A DNA stretch of 64,000 nucleotides, taken from NCBI GenBank assembly GCA_020634415.1, contig JACKBT010000009.1, positions 89,227-153,226 of the forward strand, written 5' to 3'. Below, in pieces: positions 8,462 through 16,649 of the stretch (positions are counted from its first letter, which is position 1; the number at the start of each line of letters is the position of its first letter). This DNA is from Ardenticatenaceae bacterium. Its GTDB lineage: Bacteria > Chloroflexota > Anaerolineae > Promineifilales > Promineifilaceae. Under the pieces are notes generated by a model. It had not been told where the DNA came from. It did no database searches and was given only the letters and a program-made list of their open reading frames with translations. The translations under genes and the position numbers were made by a program.

Positions 8462-9048
8462 AGTTGTTGTTGCTGCGCTGTCCTCAGTGCCAGGCACCTT
8501 TAGCCCCAGAGCAGTGGGATGTGGTGGTGAGCTGTCGGGGGTGTTATACGGCCGTTGCTATTGATGAATCTGGCCTGGAACGTATGCCCGTCTATTATGC
8601 GGCAGCACGCACAGACAAGGTGGAACAGTGGGTGCCGTTTTGGGTGTTTAACGGCCGTGTCCACATCACCCAGCGAGACACACAAGGCGGAGGCGGATCG
8701 TCGCAGCAAGATTCGGAGCAGTTTTGGGGCGAATCCCGCCGTTTGTATGTACCGGCCTGGGATATGCCCATGCCCACAGCACGGGAGATAGGACAGCAGT
8801 TCACGCAGGAGCAAACGCTTTTGCAGGAAATACCCCAGCCCAATGAAGCGGTTCTTGTATCGGCGGCCGTCACGCCCCAAGATGCCCTTAAGTTGCTGGA
8901 GTTTATTGTGCTGAGTATGGAGGCTCAGCGCAAAGATTGGCTGAAAAATCTGCAATTTCATATTGCAGCCGACGGACCACAACTGTGGGCCATACCGGCC
9001 AGGGGGCAAGGGGGCCGTTGGCTGTTTGATCTGGCACATAAAGTGTAA
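8458..9048 (+). CDS. Zinc-ribbon protein, third of the family (GTG start)
   Basis: 196 residues from GTG 8458, coupled to the previous gene by a GTGA overlap. It has the same N-terminal ribbon (CPQC about residue 8, CRGC about residue 27) but no membrane segment, so it is the soluble member of the set. A conserved-looking middle block (YVPAWDMP) recalls the PLYYPLW-like block of its neighbour. No known domain beyond the ribbon is recognised. A GTAAAACG-type hairpin follows the gene. Confidence 0.7.
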   Translation: MKLLLLRCPQCQAPLAPEQWDVVVSCRGCYTAVAIDESGLERMPVYYAAARTDKVEQWVPFWVFNGRVHITQRDTQGGGGSSQQDSEQFWGESRRLYVPAWDMPMPTAREIGQQFTQEQTLLQEIPQPNEAVLVSAAVTPQDALKLLEFIVLSMEAQRKDWLKNLQFHIAADGPQLWAIPARGQGGRWLFDLAHKV

Positions 9049-9051
9049 AAC

Positions 9052-9079
9052 GTAAAACGTAATTTGCCTTACGTTTTAC
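9052..9079. terminator. GTAAAACG-type spacer hairpin
   Basis: GTAAAACGTAA at 9052-9062 pairs with TTACGTTTTAC at 9069-9079 around a 6-nt loop, followed by AAAATCATTT. It separates the zinc-ribbon operon from ridA and belongs to the same class of spacer hairpins as those at 394 and 9499. Confidence 0.55.
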
Positions 9080-9104
9080 AAAATCATTTCATTAGGAGTA
9101 AACA

Positions 9105-9488
9105 ATGGCAAAAGAGATTATTCATTCAGATAATGCACCGGCGGCGGTGGGGCCTTATTCACAGGCGGTGAAGATTGGTGATTTGGTTTATTCGGCGGGG
9201 CAGGTGGCCCTTGATCCGGTGACGATGAAGTTGGTGGAGGGGGGTGTGGAGGCGCAGACGCATCAGGTGCTGCGGAATTTGCAAGCGGTGTTGGCGGCGG
9301 CGGGCAGCAGTCTGGCGCAGGTGATTAAGACGACGGTGTTTTTGGCGGATATGGCTGATTATAAGACGGTGAATGGGGTTTATGCGCAGTATTTTACGGA
9401 GAATCCGCCAGCAAGATCGGCCGTTCAGGTGGCGGCGCTGCCGTTGGGGGCGCTGGTGGAGATTGAAGTGGTAGCTTTAGTGGATTAG
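9105..9488 (+). CDS. ridA: RidA family enamine/imine deaminase
   Basis: 127 residues, the normal RidA length. The family signatures GPYSQAVKIGDLVYSAGQ and PARSAVQVAALP are present; the Arg in PARSAV is the catalytic residue that binds the carboxylate of 2-aminoacrylate-type intermediates. RidA clears reactive enamines made by PLP-dependent dehydratases; a threonine-dehydratase-like gene lies at 30245. AGGAG stands 7 nt upstream of the ATG. It is a single-gene unit between two hairpins. Confidence 0.93.
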   Translation: MAKEIIHSDNAPAAVGPYSQAVKIGDLVYSAGQVALDPVTMKLVEGGVEAQTHQVLRNLQAVLAAAGSSLAQVIKTTVFLADMADYKTVNGVYAQYFTENPPARSAVQVAALPLGALVEIEVVALVD

Positions 9489-9498
9489 TCTGTCTGTG

Positions 9499-9532
9499 GT
9501 GAACGGTAAACGGGTTATGGATTACCGTTCAC
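9499..9532. terminator. Bidirectional spacer hairpin between ridA and Nudix gene
   Basis: GTGAACGGTAA (9499-9509) pairs with TTACCGTTCAC (9522-9532). It lies in the 26-bp gap between convergent genes and runs into the Nudix coding end. Same GTAA-type hairpin class as at 394. Confidence 0.55.
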
Positions 9533-10153
9533 TGTCCTTATTCTCTCCAAAAATTCGCTCATCATCATAGCGGTGGCTCCCCAAACTTTGTGGGGACCGA
9601 TGTGGAAGAAGGGCACGAGCAGGTCGTGACCGCGCAACTGCCACATTTCTTCGCGCCGGGTGGCGGGGTCGAGCATTTGGCTGAGGGGGGCTTCGATGAT
9701 TTCGGCGACTTCGGTGGTGGCGGGGTGGAATGACGGCCGTTTGCCGTTCACATGCCAGGCGACGAAGGGATACACTTCAAAGTCGGAGGGCATGATGTAG
9801 AGGGGGGTGAGTTGGCCGAGGATGGTGAGTTGATGGGCAGGTACACCGATCTCTTCGTGGGTTTCGCGCAGGGCGGTGGCGGGTAGGGCTTCGTTGGGTT
9901 CGCGTTTGCCGCCGGGGAAGGAGATTTGCCCGGCATGGGAGCGCATGTCGTCGCGGCGGCGGGTGAGGACGAGGTGGAGTTCATCTAATTGGCAGTAGAG
10001 GAGGATGAGGACGCTGCCGATGCGGGGCTGGCCGGGGCTTTCGGGGGGGCGTATGTTTTGGCGGAGGATGGGGGCCATTTTGAGTTGGGCGGAACGGCCG
10101 TCAAACGCTTCCAGGTGGAGGGCTTGCTGCACAGTTTGTAGGGTGATGCTCAT
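9515..10153 (-). CDS. Nudix hydrolase, CoA pyrophosphatase (NudL) type
   Basis: 212 residues. The Nudix box GX5EX7REUXEEXGU is intact (G82 to G103, with RETHEEIG). It is preceded by SHAGQISFPGG, the extra signature of the NudL/UPF0035 group that cleaves CoA and its thioesters into phosphopantetheine and 3',5'-ADP. The glutamates of the box bind Mg2+. The gene faces ridA and is separated from the response regulator upstream by a terminator. Confidence 0.88.
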   Translation of the reverse strand: MSITLQTVQQALHLEAFDGRSAQLKMAPILRQNIRPPESPGQPRIGSVLILLYCQLDELHLVLTRRRDDMRSHAGQISFPGGKREPNEALPATALRETHEEIGVPAHQLTILGQLTPLYIMPSDFEVYPFVAWHVNGKRPSFHPATTEVAEIIEAPLSQMLDPATRREEMWQLRGHDLLVPFFHIGPHKVWGATAMMMSEFLERIRTVNGNP

Positions 10154-10154
10154 A

Positions 10155-10186
10155 AAACAAAAAAGCTGGTGATATTGGCACCAGCC
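10155..10186 (-). terminator. Terminator after first response regulator gene
   Basis: On the minus strand GCTGGTG...CACCAGC (10165-10185) is followed by a run of T (A10155-10164 on the plus strand). Confidence 0.8.
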
Positions 10187-10222
10187 TGACTGAAGGGAAG
10201 GTTGGCCGGGGCCAACTATTGT

Positions 10223-10957
10223 TTATTTGTTGTTACTGGCTCGGAAAATGTAGCCTGTGCCGCGCTCGGATGTGATGTAGCGGGGGCGGGATTTGTTTTT
10301 TTTGTCTTCGATTTTGTTGCGAAGGCGGTGCATGTGAACGTGCAGACGATCTTCGTAGGCTGGTTCGAGGGGCCAGAGGCGGCGAATGATGAAATCGGTG
10401 GTGACGGTGCGGCCAGCGTTGCGCATGAGGATGTAGAGGAGTTTGGTTTCGGTGGGGGTGAGGCGCACTTCTTTGCCTTCGATGAAGGCGGCGCGGTTGG
10501 GGAAGTCTATTTCCATGCGTTCGTCTACTACGGTGCGGGAGTCGAGGGTGTAGGCGAAGTCGCCCATGCGCCGCAGCACGCGCTTGACGCGGGCTACGAG
10601 CACATCGGGGCTGAAGGGTTTGACGATGTAGTCTTCGGCATGTTTTTCTAGCCCTTCGACGACGGTTTCTTCGTCACTAACGGCCGTTAACATGACCACT
10701 GGTAGATCGCTGAACTGATGGATTTCGTGGCACAACTCGAAACCGCTCATGCCACCAGGCATGTGGTAATCTACAATGGCCAGATGGGGCAACCCGCGTC
10801 GGCTGATAATTTGGAGGGCTTCCTGACCGGAAACGGCCGTTACCACTTGAAAATCCGCGTGTTCCAAAGCATGCTGCACAATACGCAGGGTATAGGTATT
10901 GTCATCTACGGCCAAAATCGTCTGTTGTTGATGAATATCTATAGATGCATCAAGCAT
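10223..10957 (-). CDS. OmpR-family response regulator
   Basis: 244 residues: receiver domain with the acidic pair near VDDN, phosphoacceptor Asp in LAIVDYHMP, Thr in MLTAVSD and Lys in YIVKPFS, then a winged-helix output domain (TPTETKLLYILM to HMHRLRNKIED). It is a tandem paralogue of 11213-11929 and both have almost identical output helices, so they may bind related operators. No histidine kinase is adjacent. The receiver entry segment (ILAVDDNTYTLRIVQHALE) suggests stand-alone regulators of the type clustered in Chloroflexota. Confidence 0.9.
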   Translation of the reverse strand: MLDASIDIHQQQTILAVDDNTYTLRIVQHALEHADFQVVTAVSGQEALQIISRRGLPHLAIVDYHMPGGMSGFELCHEIHQFSDLPVVMLTAVSDEETVVEGLEKHAEDYIVKPFSPDVLVARVKRVLRRMGDFAYTLDSRTVVDERMEIDFPNRAAFIEGKEVRLTPTETKLLYILMRNAGRTVTTDFIIRRLWPLEPAYEDRLHVHMHRLRNKIEDKKNKSRPRYITSERGTGYIFRASNNK

Positions 10958-11005
10958 AATAAACTCACTACCTCAATAATCCATAAGTTGTTAGTAACCG
11001 TTCCC

Positions 11006-11157
11006 CCTCCCGGAGGTTTTCCCCCGAGAGAGCCTCCGTAAAAGAAGCCTCCGGGAGGATTTCTCTCTCGATGAACTGAACAATTACGTTGTTAGTAACT
11101 ACGAACCCTCCGGGAGGCTCGTTCCAGAGGTAACATCTTGTTTGAAACCTCCAGGAG
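11006..11157. repeat. Cluster of CCTCCGGGAGG palindromes between the two regulators
   Basis: The 255-bp spacer holds CCTCCCGGAGG (11006-11016), CCTCCGGGAGG (11048-11058 and 11107-11117) and CCTCCAGGAG (11148-11157). The first and third are each preceded by GTTGTTAGTAAC, so the unit is a roughly 100-bp direct repeat. They may be operator sites for the neighbouring regulators or a mobile short repeat. Confidence 0.7.
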
Positions 11158-11212
11158 CATCGCTTTCCCAGAGGAGTTCAGCAGTTACAATTGTTATAAA
11201 TTTGGAAAGCCT

Positions 11213-11929
11213 TTATTGGGGTGCATTGAAAAAGGTGTAACCTGTGCCTCTCTCTGAGAGAATGTATCTAGGTTCTCCTTCTGGTTCTTCTATTTTGCGC
11301 CGTAGACGATGGACATAAACACGTAATCTATCTTCAAAGGCAGCTTCTAAAGGCCATAACCGACGTAAAATAAAATCTGTGGTAACAGTGCGCCCAGCGT
11401 TTCGCATTAAAATATACAGCAGTTTAGTCTCTGTGGGTGTCAGGGAAACATCTTCCCCATGAATAACCGCCCGCTGTCCGGCAAAATCAATTTGCAAACG
11501 CTCGTCTACTTTGGTGAGGGGATCAAGGGTATAAGCAAAATCGCCGACACGGCGCAAAACTCGGCGCACTCTAGCAACCAATTCACCGGCATTAAAGGGC
11601 TTGGTTATATAATCTTCGGCATATTGTTCAATGGCCGAAACGATGGTGGATTCTTCATTGATGGCTGTGAGCATGATGATGGGCAGATCGCAAAACTCCA
11701 GCACACGCTCGCAAAATTCAAAACCATCCATCCCTAGGGGCATATTTATGTCAACTACGGCCAGATGAGGCAGGCCACGTCGCTTAATATGCTCTAACCC
11801 TTCTTCACCGGAGAGGACTGTCGAAACCTGGAAGTCAGCAGATTCCAACGCACTCTCTACTAAGCGTAGGATAAAAGCACTGTCGTCAACTGCTAAAATC
11901 CGGTAGGCGTTACCATCAACTTGTTTCAT
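11213..11929 (-). CDS. OmpR-family response regulator, tandem paralogue
   Basis: 238 residues with the same arrangement as its downstream neighbour: receiver (VDDSAF; Asp in LAVVDINMP; Thr in MLTAINE; Lys in YITKPFN) and C-terminal winged helix (TPTETKLLYILM to VHRLRRKIEE). The DNA-recognition helices of the two proteins are nearly the same while receivers differ, which fits duplication followed by divergence of the input. The spacer between them carries GC-rich palindromes. Confidence 0.9.
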   Translation of the reverse strand: MKQVDGNAYRILAVDDSAFILRLVESALESADFQVSTVLSGEEGLEHIKRRGLPHLAVVDINMPLGMDGFEFCERVLEFCDLPIIMLTAINEESTIVSAIEQYAEDYITKPFNAGELVARVRRVLRRVGDFAYTLDPLTKVDERLQIDFAGQRAVIHGEDVSLTPTETKLLYILMRNAGRTVTTDFILRRLWPLEAAFEDRLRVYVHRLRRKIEEPEGEPRYILSERGTGYTFFNAPQ

Positions 11930-12084
11930 TTGTTTCCAATTTTTTTGATCTGTGTTTTAGCTGTTAGTGGGTCCAAACGGCCGTTGTCGTCAACAAAATA
12001 ACAGACCCCAGTGGGCCAAGCATAACAGGAATTAAGGAACAAAGCAATTTGAGTGCCGCATAAAGTTGCGGCCATATAAGCCGC

Positions 12085-13545
12085 TCATTCATGCTCACCA
12101 CAGCCGTGCCGCCAATAACGGCCGTCCTTACGCAACAACTCATCCGCTTCCTCCGGCCCCCAGCTATCCCGCGCATACATCACCAGCGGAGAGCGCTGCG
12201 GGGCCATCTCCCAGCCCGTAATCACGGGATCAATCAACCGCCAGGCTGACTCGATCTCATCGCTGCGCGTAAACAGAGTAGCATCTCCATTCAAGGCATC
12301 CAGCAATAATCTTTCGTAGGCATCGGGTAACGGCCGTCCCTTAAACGACGTTTGATAATGAAACTCCAAATCCACCGACTGCGTTTCCTGAATCGAACCG
12401 GGAATCTTGGCCTCAAACTTCAAATGAATGCCCTCATCCGGCTGCACACAAATAGACAGCGTATTGGCATGAAAATCCCCATCCTCAATCTGGTCAAACA
12501 TCAAGTGCGGCGGCTTCTTAAACTCCACCACAATCTCCGAATTCTTACGCGCCATCGCCTTGCCCGACCGCAGATAGAAAGGCACACCCTGCCAGCGCCA
12601 GTTGTCAATGTGCAGTTTCAGAGCCGCATAAGTGGGCGTTTGGGAATTTTCGGCCACGCCTTCGGCCTGCGGATAATCGGCATATTGGGCGCGAACAGTT
12701 TCCTCCAGCGGGATCGGCCGTATGGCCTTAAACACCTTCGCCTTCTCATTGCGCACAGCATCCGCCTCAAACGAAGCGGGTGGCTCCATAGCAATCAGGG
12801 CCAACAACTGCATCAAGTGATTTTGAATCATGTCACGCATCACACCAGCCTTGTCGTAATAACCTGCCCGATGCCCCACATCCACATCCTCTGTTACACT
12901 AATTTGCACTGAGTTGACATAATTGCGATTCCACACCGGTTCAAAAATGGTGTTCGCAAAGCGGAGGAAGAGGATATTTTGCGCCGTCTCCTTGCCCAGG
13001 TAATGGTCAATGCGGTAAATCTGATGTTCCTGGAAAATGGTGTGCAAATCCTGGTTCAACACCTGCGCCGAATGCAAGTCTGCGCCAAAGGGTTTTTCCA
13101 CGACCACCCGCCGATAGCCTTCAGCCTCAGCCACCATGTTGTGTTCACCGAGATGCTGGACGATGGGCACGAAGAAGCGCGGGGCGGTTGCCAGGTAGTA
13201 GAGGCGATTGGCCGGGCCATCATCTAGATCGTGCAGATAGTCTTTGAGATTTTGGTAATCAACGGCCGTATCCAAATCCCCCTGCACATACCACACATAC
13301 TGCACAAACAGATCCCAATCCTCGGCGTGGCTGGCTAACATATCAGGGGCAAACTCCTCCATCCCCTCATACAAAAGCTGCCGAAAATCATCATGGCTCC
13401 AGGGCCGCCGCGCAAAGCCCACCACATTTAGCTGCTTCGCCAGCCGCCGTTTGGTAAACGAGCTAAACAAAGCCGGAATCAATTTACGCCGGGTTAAGTC
13501 GCCCGACGCACCGAAGATGATAATAGTTGTTGGTTGGCTTGCCAT
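12085..13545 (-). CDS. zwf: Glucose-6-phosphate 1-dehydrogenase
   Basis: 486 residues from ATG 13545 (MASQPTT). The Rossmann motif GASGDLTRRKL is at the N-terminus and the active-site signature RIDHYLGKE is intact. The enzyme oxidises glucose 6-phosphate to 6-phosphogluconolactone with NADP+, the entry to the oxidative pentose phosphate pathway. It lies 54 bp downstream of gnd, separated by an AACGTAAACC hairpin (13561-13592). No lactonase gene is in the window. Confidence 0.96.
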   Translation of the reverse strand: MASQPTTIIIFGASGDLTRRKLIPALFSSFTKRRLAKQLNVVGFARRPWSHDDFRQLLYEGMEEFAPDMLASHAEDWDLFVQYVWYVQGDLDTAVDYQNLKDYLHDLDDGPANRLYYLATAPRFFVPIVQHLGEHNMVAEAEGYRRVVVEKPFGADLHSAQVLNQDLHTIFQEHQIYRIDHYLGKETAQNILFLRFANTIFEPVWNRNYVNSVQISVTEDVDVGHRAGYYDKAGVMRDMIQNHLMQLLALIAMEPPASFEADAVRNEKAKVFKAIRPIPLEETVRAQYADYPQAEGVAENSQTPTYAALKLHIDNWRWQGVPFYLRSGKAMARKNSEIVVEFKKPPHLMFDQIEDGDFHANTLSICVQPDEGIHLKFEAKIPGSIQETQSVDLEFHYQTSFKGRPLPDAYERLLLDALNGDATLFTRSDEIESAWRLIDPVITGWEMAPQRSPLVMYARDSWGPEEADELLRKDGRYWRHGCGEHE

Positions 13546-13560
13546 GGACTGCCTCAAAAA

Positions 13561-13592
13561 AACGTAAACCGTAAACAGCATAGGTTTACGTT
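13561..13592. terminator. GTAAAC-type hairpin between gnd and zwf
   Basis: AACGTAAACC (13561-13570) pairs with GGTTTACGTT (13583-13592), 12-nt loop. No strong T tract on the minus strand, so it may process or attenuate the gnd-zwf transcript rather than end it. Same spacer-hairpin class as elsewhere. Confidence 0.5.
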
Positions 13593-13599
13593 TTACACA

Positions 13600-15054
13600 T
13601 TACGCATTATACGAAGTCGAAGTCACGCTGCCACCCTCCCCCGTCCAATTGGTGTGGAAGACCTGGCCGCGTGGCTGGTCTACGCGCTCATAGGTGTGGG
13701 CACCAAAGTAGTCGCGCTGGGCCTGGATCATGTTGGCGGGGAGACGGCCGCGGCGGTAGCCATCATAGAAGGCCAGGGCACTGGACATGGCCGGGACGGG
13801 TATGCCCAGTTCTACAGCCTGGCTCACCACACGCCGCCAGCTAGATTCGGCCGTTTCAATCTGCTCCTTAAAGAAATCATCCAACAGCAGGTTGGTGAGT
13901 GCAGGATTCTTTGCAAACGCTTTTTGGATGTCGGTGAGGAAAGCGGAGCGGATAATGCAGCCTTCGCGCCACAACAGAGCAATGCCGCCATAGTTCAGGT
14001 TCCAGCTATATTGCGCCGCGGCGGCACGGAACAGCATATAGCCCTGGGTGTAGGAGATGAGCTTGGCGGCGTAGAGGGCGTTTTCCAGGTCAGCAATGAA
14101 GGCTTGTTTGTCACCGGTGAAGTTGGCCGCAGCCGAACGGAGTACCTGGGAGGCCGCTACACGCTCCTGCTTTAACGCCGAGAGGAAGCGGGCGAAGACA
14201 GCTTCCCCGATGAGGGTAAGGGGGATACCAGCGTCCAGGGCGGCAACGGCCGTCCACTTCCCCGTCCCCTTCTGCCCCGCACTATCCAAAATCAAATCCA
14301 GCACCGCCTGCCCATCCTCATCCTTAAAAGCCAAAATATCACCCGTAATCTCAATCAAATACGAGTCCAATTGGCGTGTGTCCCACTCCTTAAAAATGGC
14401 ACTCATCGCTTCGTTCGACAGGCCCAAAGCCGTTTTCATGAGATCATAGGCTTCGGCAATGAGCTGCATATCGCCATACTCAATGCCATTGTGCACCATC
14501 TTCACAAAATGCCCTGCGCCATCTTCGCCCACCCAGTCACAACAAGGCACGCCACCAGGCACTTTGGCCGCAATCGCCTGGAAAATTGCCTTCACATGCG
14601 GCCAGGCTTCCGGTGCCCCACCAGGCATAATGGAGGGGCCAAATCGCGCCCCCTCCTCACCGCCAGAGACGCCTGTGCCAATAAACAAAAACCCCTTTTG
14701 GCGCAGTTCTTGGGTGCGGCGGATGGAATCTTCGTAGTTGGAGTTGCCGCCATCAATGATGATGTCGCCCTGTTCCAGCAGAGGCAGCAGTTCATCAATG
14801 ACCATATCTACCGGCTTGCCCGCTTTAACCATGAGCATGACGCGGCGCGGCGGCTTCAAATGGGAGACCAACTCCTCTAGGGAGTAAGTACCAATAATAT
14901 TTGTATCTTTGGCTTCGTTGTTGAGGAAATCGTCTACGCGAGAGGTGGTGCGGTTGTACACGGCTACGGTAAAGCCGTGATCGTTCATGTTCAGTACCAG
15001 GTTCTGGCCCATCACGGCCAGACCAATGAGACCAATATCGGCCGTTTTAGACAT
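13600..15054 (-). CDS. gnd: 6-phosphogluconate dehydrogenase, decarboxylating
   Basis: 484 residues from ATG 15054 with AAGGAG upstream. Motifs: GLAVMGQNL nucleotide-binding loop, IDGGNS, GVSGGEEGARFGPSIMPGG substrate loop and KMVHNGIEYGDMQ catalytic Lys/His region. It converts 6-phosphogluconate to ribulose 5-phosphate, CO2 and NADPH. Length is that of the long homodimeric form. It is first in a two-gene unit with zwf and divergent from the PIG-L gene. Confidence 0.96.
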   Translation of the reverse strand: MSKTADIGLIGLAVMGQNLVLNMNDHGFTVAVYNRTTSRVDDFLNNEAKDTNIIGTYSLEELVSHLKPPRRVMLMVKAGKPVDMVIDELLPLLEQGDIIIDGGNSNYEDSIRRTQELRQKGFLFIGTGVSGGEEGARFGPSIMPGGAPEAWPHVKAIFQAIAAKVPGGVPCCDWVGEDGAGHFVKMVHNGIEYGDMQLIAEAYDLMKTALGLSNEAMSAIFKEWDTRQLDSYLIEITGDILAFKDEDGQAVLDLILDSAGQKGTGKWTAVAALDAGIPLTLIGEAVFARFLSALKQERVAASQVLRSAAANFTGDKQAFIADLENALYAAKLISYTQGYMLFRAAAAQYSWNLNYGGIALLWREGCIIRSAFLTDIQKAFAKNPALTNLLLDDFFKEQIETAESSWRRVVSQAVELGIPVPAMSSALAFYDGYRRGRLPANMIQAQRDYFGAHTYERVDQPRGQVFHTNWTGEGGSVTSTSYNA

Positions 15055-15190
15055 GGTGTTCTCCTTATAACGGGGCAAGTGGCAAAGGGTAGATGGGGGG
15101 AAGAATGTTTTGCGGCTTGCCTCTGGCCACATTCTTTCTTTCACTCGAATCATGGTATTATAGTTGTCATCACAGATGGCACAAATAGAA

Positions 15191-15961
15191 ATGGTAAACA
15201 CTTATTACGACATCATATATCTTTCACCACACCTGGATGATGCTGTTTTGTCTTGCGGCGGGCAGATTTTTCAGGCAACAGCCGTTCAGCGGCAATCCGT
15301 CCTCATTGTCACCATCATGGCTGGCGATCCGGTGGAGACGGCCGTTTCCGAGTTCGCCCAAGGCCAGCACCAAAGCTGGGACTTGCTCCACGAAGCCACC
15401 GCCCAACGCCGTGCCGAAGACATGGCCGCCTGCCGCCTCATCGGGGCCGATCATGCCCATTGGCAAGTACCCGACTGCATCTACCGCCACCACCCCCAAA
15501 CCGGCATCACCTTCTACAACTCCGACCCCGACATTTTTGGGGCTGTTCATCCGGCAGAATATCCACTTGTTGATGACTTGGCCGCACAGCTAACCCATTT
15601 ACCGCCGCACGGCCGCATCTTGGCCCCGTTGACCATTGGCAACCATGTGGATCACCAATTGACGCGGCTGGCAGCAGAAAAAGCCTTTGGCAGCAGGTTG
15701 GTTTATTATGAGGAGTACCCCTATGCGCAGCGGCTGGGCGGGGTAGATAGCGTGATTGCACCGGATGATCCCCAGTGGCAAGCGGAGGTTATGCCCCTTA
15801 GCCCCGAGGCGTTGCAAATGAAGATTAAGGCCATTGCTGCCTATCCCTCACAGATGGCGAATCTATTTAACGGCCGTTCCCACATGATTCAACTCGTCAC
15901 CGATTACACGCAAACCATTGGTGGCGAACGAATCTGGTATGGTAATTACGAAATTACGTAA
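15191..15961 (+). CDS. PIG-L/LmbE-family deacetylase
   Basis: About 256 residues. The zinc-binding motif SPHLDDAVLSCGG is near the N-terminus and the second His motif is NHVDHQL. Members deacetylate N-acetylglucosaminyl or related sugar conjugates, using Zn2+ and the Asp of PHLDD. Several starts are possible (TTG 15164, ATG 15176, ATG 15191); the last is chosen because family members begin a few residues before the first strand and a TATTAT element at about 15155 would place the transcript start near 15165. A 16-bp palindrome (15950-15965) spans the stop codon. Confidence 0.8.
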   Translation: MVNTYYDIIYLSPHLDDAVLSCGGQIFQATAVQRQSVLIVTIMAGDPVETAVSEFAQGQHQSWDLLHEATAQRRAEDMAACRLIGADHAHWQVPDCIYRHHPQTGITFYNSDPDIFGAVHPAEYPLVDDLAAQLTHLPPHGRILAPLTIGNHVDHQLTRLAAEKAFGSRLVYYEEYPYAQRLGGVDSVIAPDDPQWQAEVMPLSPEALQMKIKAIAAYPSQMANLFNGRSHMIQLVTDYTQTIGGERIWYGNYEIT

Positions 15962-15965
15962 TTTC
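15950..15965. repeat. 16-bp perfect palindrome over the PIG-L stop codon
   Basis: GAAATTAC joined to GTAATTTC, containing the TAA stop. It lies 14 bp before the next ATG, so the two genes are probably co-transcribed across it. Confidence 0.6.
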
Positions 15966-15979
15966 AAAAGGAACTCCCC

Positions 15980-16585
15980 ATGCCCTGGATCGAAGTTATC
16001 TCTCTGGAAAAGGCCAAAGGCTTTTTGAAAAAAGAGTACGAAGCTGCCCTCAAACGAGCCGGGCGCATTTGGCACATTGTCAGCATTATGAGCCAAAACC
16101 CCCGCGCCATGAAAGCCTCGATGGATTTTTACAGTGCCATCATGTTTGGCAGTTCGCCTCTCAGCCGCAGTCAGCGCGAGATGTTGGCGGTAGTCGTCTC
16201 TGCCACCAACGGCTGCCTCTACTGAATTCGCGCTCACGCGCACGACCTCCGGGCTGAGGTTGCCAACGACTGGGGATTGACGGATGAAGCTGAGGCAGAT
16301 CATGTTGTCCATCTGCTTGCCTCCGATTGGCGGCAGGCACCGCTGCAAGCTGTGGATGAGGCTTTGTGTGCCTATGCGGAAAAGGTAACGCGCACCCCGC
16401 AGCAGATGACGGCGGCCGATTTACAGGGTTTGCGGCAGCACGGTCTGGATGATCGGGCCATTCATGATGCCACGCAGGTGATCAGTTATTTTAATTACAT
16501 CAACCGTATTGCGGATGCGCTGCATGTGGAACCGGAGGATTTTATTCGGCCCTGGGAGCAGAGCGCGGCGAAATGGGGTAAGTAA
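15980..16585 (+). CDS. AhpD-like peroxidase-related protein with in-frame UGA (probable selenocysteine)
   Basis: One continuous reading frame of 202 codons interrupted only by TGA at 16223-16225. The first part ends TNGCLY and the frame resumes IRAHAHDLRAEV. In AhpD-like 'peroxidase-related' proteins this place holds the redox CxxC followed by His residues (NGCxYCxxxH). The UGA is exactly at the second Cys, giving C79-L-Y-U82. Twenty-four nucleotides after the UGA a 7-bp stem (16243-16249 with 16256-16262) carries a 6-nt loop CGGGCT, with G in the second loop position, matching the bacterial SECIS rules. The rest of the protein is intact and of normal length (201 residues), which argues against decay. 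A nonsense mutation of TGC cannot be excluded. Expected role: thiol/selenol peroxidase or disulfide reductase. Confidence 0.8.
16243..16262 (+). promoter_or_regulatory. SECIS-like stem-loop
   Basis: CGACCTC pairs with GAGGTTG (one G-U pair) around a CGGGCT loop, 17 nt after the UGA to stem base and 24 nt to the loop. This fits the known spacing window of bacterial SECIS elements recognised by SelB. Confidence 0.6.
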
Positions 16586-16589
16586 ATAA

Positions 16590-16620
16590 AAACGGCCGTC
16601 TTCGGGGAAGACGGCCGTTT
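16590..16620. terminator. Bidirectional terminator built from two ACGGCCGT elements
   Basis: AAACGGCCGTCTTC (16590-16603) pairs perfectly with 16607-16620 around GGG. Both arms contain the dispersed ACGGCCGT palindrome. It separates the convergent AhpD-like and RRM genes; A runs flank the left arm and T the right arm. Confidence 0.8.
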
Positions 16621-16649
16621 GACTATTCGTTAGTTAAAAACGTTCAGTC

